Of a stretch of DNA of 64,000 nt, positions 60,751-64,000 are shown one piece after another. How positions within the stretch are numbered: position 1 is the stretch's first letter; each line of letters opens with the position of its first letter. Source of the DNA: Lethocerus indicus (taxonomy: Eukaryota; Arthropoda; Insecta; Hemiptera; Belostomatidae); the NCBI GenBank assembly GCA_019843655.1, contig JACDQD010000001.1:37003392-37067391 (forward strand), written 5' to 3'. The position numbers and the translations under genes were made by a program. The notes beneath the pieces are model-generated. The model saw only the letters and a list, made by a program, of their open reading frames with translations, was not told where the DNA came from and searched no databases.

Positions 60751-63700
60751 ATTTAGGGAATATAAAGTATAATTCATTTATGCATCTGTTTATCCACTAA
60801 GGAATGCAAAATTGGAAATTATACAATTTGAAAAAACTGCTGCCATTGCCTTATTTATAAGTTTAACATTTCTCATTCACCCAAATAAATATATTTGTCT
60901 ATTTAACCTTAGTTCTCTATTTTATTGTTACCATGGTCTGACAGTGCAGTAATATTGGCTTGAATTTATTACTGTATCAAAGAAGAAGATGAGGAAGTAT
61001 TCTTAAACATAAATACTCTTGAGCTTTGTTTAAATTTAAAAGTTTCACTTTTGTTTTATTAAATTCCTATTAAATTCCTCTTTTTCTATTATAACTGATT
61101 GATAATATTAAGCACCATCAAAATGTATGTGGCTTCCAAAAGGTGTTATATCAATCTTATTGCAAAAGTATAGGTTGTAAAACCCTCTGTAGTTTTCAAG
61201 TCAGAATCAATTCAGCTGTTAATATAGTCTCACACTCTTTACTTTTACTAAAGCAAACTGAGGAAACAACTTTACTTTTAATTTAACTGAACACCAAGAG
61301 AAACAATAAAAAAAATGCAGAACAAGTACTACTGGATATAATGCATGACACACTGATTATAAAACCATGAAAGGAAAAATGATTAAAAATAGTATAATTG
61401 ATACAAAAAATGAGTCAACAATTTCATTGAGCACTAAATTTCTTTATCTGACCGAAGACTGCAGCTTTATCATTTTTCTGTAGTTAATATTTTAATATTT
61501 TCATTTGGATTAGTAATAAATTCAATATTTATATATGAACCACCACTAAATTTTTAATCATTTCCTGGTGCCTGTTAATATTACCAAACAAGGTAGCCAA
61601 CATTTTCAGAGTCATCATTAGAAATTACTCAAGTGATTTTTAATTGATTATTTATAGCAAAATGAGGATCAAAAGCTGTTGGGCAGTAATGTTGTTCAGT
61701 ATCTACTTATATGTTTTTAAGTGAAGTTTGTATGTAAACAGACTATTTGTGATATTCATTCAGAAATCAATGCATCAATAATACGACACACCTAATAAAA
61801 CAACATAAAAAAATGCTTAACAAAAAGGTATAAACAATTATGAGAATGAAATGCAATTTCAACCCTTCATTTACAATAAAAAAATATATTACAATATGTT
61901 TGCCAATACCTATTTGCAATTAGTCCCAGAAATCAATGGAGCTAGAAAACAATGGTAGAGCTGAAGCTAGCGATTCGATTGAGAACTATATTATTTCAAC
62001 AAATACATAAGCCCGCCTTTTCATTTACAATAAAAAATTACATTACAAACTGGCATTTAAAACTAATAATAAAATCAGTTTGTATGATTTACCAAATAAA
62101 TATTACAAAATTATGGATTAAAATACTTACCAAATTATGCTGCGAATCTGCCGGTTCAAAGCTATCTGCCATAAATGTCCTCAGGTCCTGTAGACTGCCC
62201 CAGTGGGACTGGTGACTGCGCGGTAAACAGTGCGATACATCCCCGGTTTCTTTAAGATCTTCCAAACTTTGGGACGTAGGAGCCGGCATTCCAAACACCT
62301 TTGGACTCAGTTTATACGACTGAAGTAGCGCGTCGTGGCTTCTGGCGCTGCTGATGCTCATATCATCGGTGGATCTCATAGAATCTAATCCGAGGAAACT
62401 TTTTTGGCATTTCGGAATGACAGTAACGTCTGGACTTTTGGTCGTGCCTGAACTGACGCTCATATCTTCCAAAAATCCGGGGCCCTCCGAGCCGGTGCTC
62501 AACGGGGATCTACTGCGGCTGCTGGTGGCTGCGGGGGCAGTACTCGCCATCGGCATCGCTCTCACTGTCAATTTTTCAGCGCTCCCCCCTTCGTCCACCC
62601 CTTGAATATGCAGCCTGTGATTCTGAACGTCTACAACTAAAATTCGATCCGACTGATTCCCGCAGTCATCCCTAAATCCTATTCCCGAATCGCTATTGCT
62701 AGTCGTGGTCGTACTGTCGTTACTGGGTTGGGGAGAATTGGCCATAACCGGTTCGTCCACATTCCTTCCTGCCTCATAAAATCCTTTGATAACGGCTATT
62801 ATCGGATCGCAGTTGGGTGGAAACTCTTTGCAAACGCCCGAAACCGGATCTATTTGACATTCGAGTTTGAATATTTTAGCTCTTTTACAATGGTTGGTAT
62901 GGGGCCTAGCATCGACCGCGAATATGTGACATGAGCTTGACGGATCCTCCCCCGTCGCTGTAGTGACAACACCAAAATGTTTATGATCTTTATCTGAGCT
63001 CGCCCCACAAAATGTAACACGATCACCGGGATAAACTGCTAATGTTATACCCGCACCGTTGGTTAGTCGTAAACTGTGAGTCATCACTCTCATAAGTACA
63101 GCGGTGTGAGTTCTCTTTTCTGCCCTTAGTCTTTTTATACACCCTCGAACAATCTGAAATGAAAATATTAAATAAATTGGATTTTAATAACAGGGCCACG
63201 CATAAAAATAGGTATAATATAGATAATAAAATAAAAACATAATAAAAATGTAATGTCTCCTTATTATAAAGGTAATAATACTAGTTGACATGGAATTGTT
63301 CTGTTGGGTCTTTGGAATTGACAAAATGCTATTCAAATACGATTCTTACCATTTTTATTATTATATTAAACGTACTTTTTTGTTTACCCAATGAAAATAA
63401 AATTTGGAGTATGTTCTTGGTAATATATGTAATCTCTAGCAAAAAATAAGAGAGAGAACACGAAATAATAAAAAAAAATTAAATTCGTATAAATTTGGGA
63501 ATTATATTTTTGATATTATTTGATAATTTCGTTTCATATTATTATAAGTGATGACTTTACCTTATCATACAAATGATGGATGAGCGTCATCATTTTATTT
63601 GTTTTAATGAATTAAGTAAACTAATAGATTTCTGCAATCATCAATTAAATTTGACATGATAGCATTGAATCATTAATCGATAAATCAAAAAGATAAACCA

Positions 63701-64000
63701 AATTAAACATTCACAATTGATACACTCACAGTTTTTATTCGATTAAATATCACTAAGAAAGAAGTTTCTTACTCATTTCTCTATTCAGTGTGCTAAAAAT
63801 ATTGAAGGGTTTTAGCTTCAAATTAAAACTGTACCTGTAAACGAGATCCAGGTGGCAACTTCCTAGGCATTTCTATAGTTCCAACATAACCGACAATTGC
63901 ACGAAACACTTCTTCTTCTAACTCATTCTGATTTTCACTTTCAGAAGACCCGGGGAGATGAAACCTGGCAACAGGTGGAGGTATATGATTTGTTAATTTC
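49205..64000 (-). CDS. loco: Loco (RGS12/RGS14 family) regulator of G-protein signalling, 5' end beyond the window
   Basis: Thirteen minus-strand exons, all phase-consistent: 64000-63835 (partial), 63153-62131, 53655-53569, 53467-53246, 52745-52581, 52359-52024, 51914-51717, 51584-51473, 50746-50616, 50479-50396, 50147-50024, 49914-49823 and 49474-49205; about 1,000 residues. Domain order: PTB (residues 20-165, [10 protein letters not shown] to [11 protein letters not shown]); serine-rich linker; RGS (about 404-525, [32 protein letters not shown]); two Ras-binding domains ([29 protein letters not shown]); GoLoco (about 885-912, [14 protein letters not shown]); proline-rich tail (PPPPLPPKP). 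RGS accelerates GTP hydrolysis on G-alpha-i/o and GoLoco binds GDP-bound G-alpha-i. In Drosophila, loco acts in glia and in asymmetric cell division. The 8.5-kb intron before the RGS exons holds a CG-rich island and possible alternative starts. Confidence 0.93.
51410..51470. repeat. TA/CA microsatellite abutting a loco splice donor
   Basis: A compound run of TA and CA ends one base from the GT of the donor at 51,472-51,471, so the donor reads CAG|GTTATATATA on the minus strand. It is part of a longer TA-rich stretch from about 51,360. Confidence 0.9.
52977..53029. repeat. CA microsatellite
   Basis: About 26 CA units in a loco intron. Confidence 0.95.
56961..56990 (-). CDS. loco: Candidate alternative first exon of loco, cysteine-rich start
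   Basis: ATG at 56,990-56,988, ten codons ([10 protein letters not shown]), then donor CTG|GTAAGA in phase 0, which fits the RGS exon at 53,655. Three cysteines could be palmitoylated. Short loco isoforms with different first exons and no PTB are known in flies, but this exon itself is inferred from frame only. Confidence 0.35.
57765..57803 (-). CDS. loco: Second candidate alternative first exon of loco
   Basis: ATG at 57,803-57,801, thirteen codons ([13 protein letters not shown]), donor AAG|GTAAAT in phase 0, matching the RGS exon at 53,655. Not distinguishable from chance without transcripts. Confidence 0.3.
58392..58444. repeat. TA microsatellite
   Basis: About 25 TA units in the large loco intron. 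Confidence 0.95.
59295..60696. repeat. 1.4-kb imperfect inverted repeat (foldback) in loco intron
   Basis: The outer ends GGATGGTTCAT (59,295) and ATGAACCATCC (60,686-60,696) are exact complements. Inside, many landmarks answer each other: ATATTTTTCACACTAAG at about 59,464 with CTTAGTGTGAAAAATAT at 60,604; GGTACACAAAAGAATGCC with GGCATTCTTTTGTGTACC; ATTGTACAAATGCATTACAA with TTGCAATGCATTAGTACAAT; TATTCATTTTATTTTAATAA with ATTAAAAATAAAATGAATAT. The arms are about 600 bp each around a short centre near 60.0 kb that includes an ATT run. A non-autonomous foldback element or an inverted duplication; no coding frame. Confidence 0.8.
60706..60745. repeat. TA microsatellite at the hairpin edge
   Basis: A-run followed by about 17 TA units, directly outside the right arm of the inverted repeat. 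A shorter A/TA stretch also borders the left arm at 59,268-59,288. Confidence 0.9.
60750..62130. other. Loco intron, nothing recognised
   Basis: AT-rich, CG-poor, no exon or repeat structure seen apart from simple A/T runs. Confidence 0.4.

Overview
The window looks like nuclear DNA of an arthropod, most likely an insect; the order cannot be fixed from sequence alone. All genes are split by canonical GT-AG introns, and the proteins are animal-specific (a PTB-RGS-RBD-GoLoco protein of the locomotion-defects family, a mitochondrial ribosomal protein, TEDC1, an igloo/neuromodulin-like IQ protein). There are long AT and CA microsatellites, decayed non-LTR retrotransposon pieces and small inverted-repeat elements. 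No bacterial, CRISPR or viral gene was seen.

Layout: 1-0.64 kb, tandem 70-bp repeats leading into the end of an inverted-repeat element. 3.2-7.4 kb (+), a compact TRC8/RNF139-like multi-pass RING ubiquitin ligase with five coding exons. 9.3-12.3 kb (-), mRpL40 with four coding exons. 13.3-18.6 kb (+), a TEDC1 orthologue with six coding exons, head to head with mRpL40. 20.8-43.2 kb (-), a large igloo-like gene: six IQ motifs, a 2-kb exon coding a PLSE-type repeat, and three candidate first exons (a GAP-43-like MGC exon, an MG myristoylation-type exon and an RIIa docking/dimerization exon), all ending in the same phase. 49.2 kb to the window edge (-), loco (RGS12/14 family), with PTB, RGS, two Ras-binding domains and GoLoco in order; its 5' end lies beyond the window.

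The base composition is mosaic. CpG is nearly absent over mRpL40/TEDC1 and over most of loco including its 3' flank, but plentiful at 1-4.8 kb, over the whole igloo-like locus (20.7-45.3 kb), and in an island inside loco (about 53.9-58.8 kb). This is the pattern expected if CpG-poor transcription units are methylated in the germ line and the rest is not.

The observations most worth following are the three interchangeable N-termini of the igloo-like gene (lipid anchor versus RIIa module on one calmodulin-binding body) and a 1.4-kb imperfect hairpin inside a loco intron. All splice models here come from reading frame and splice-site phase only; no transcript data were available.
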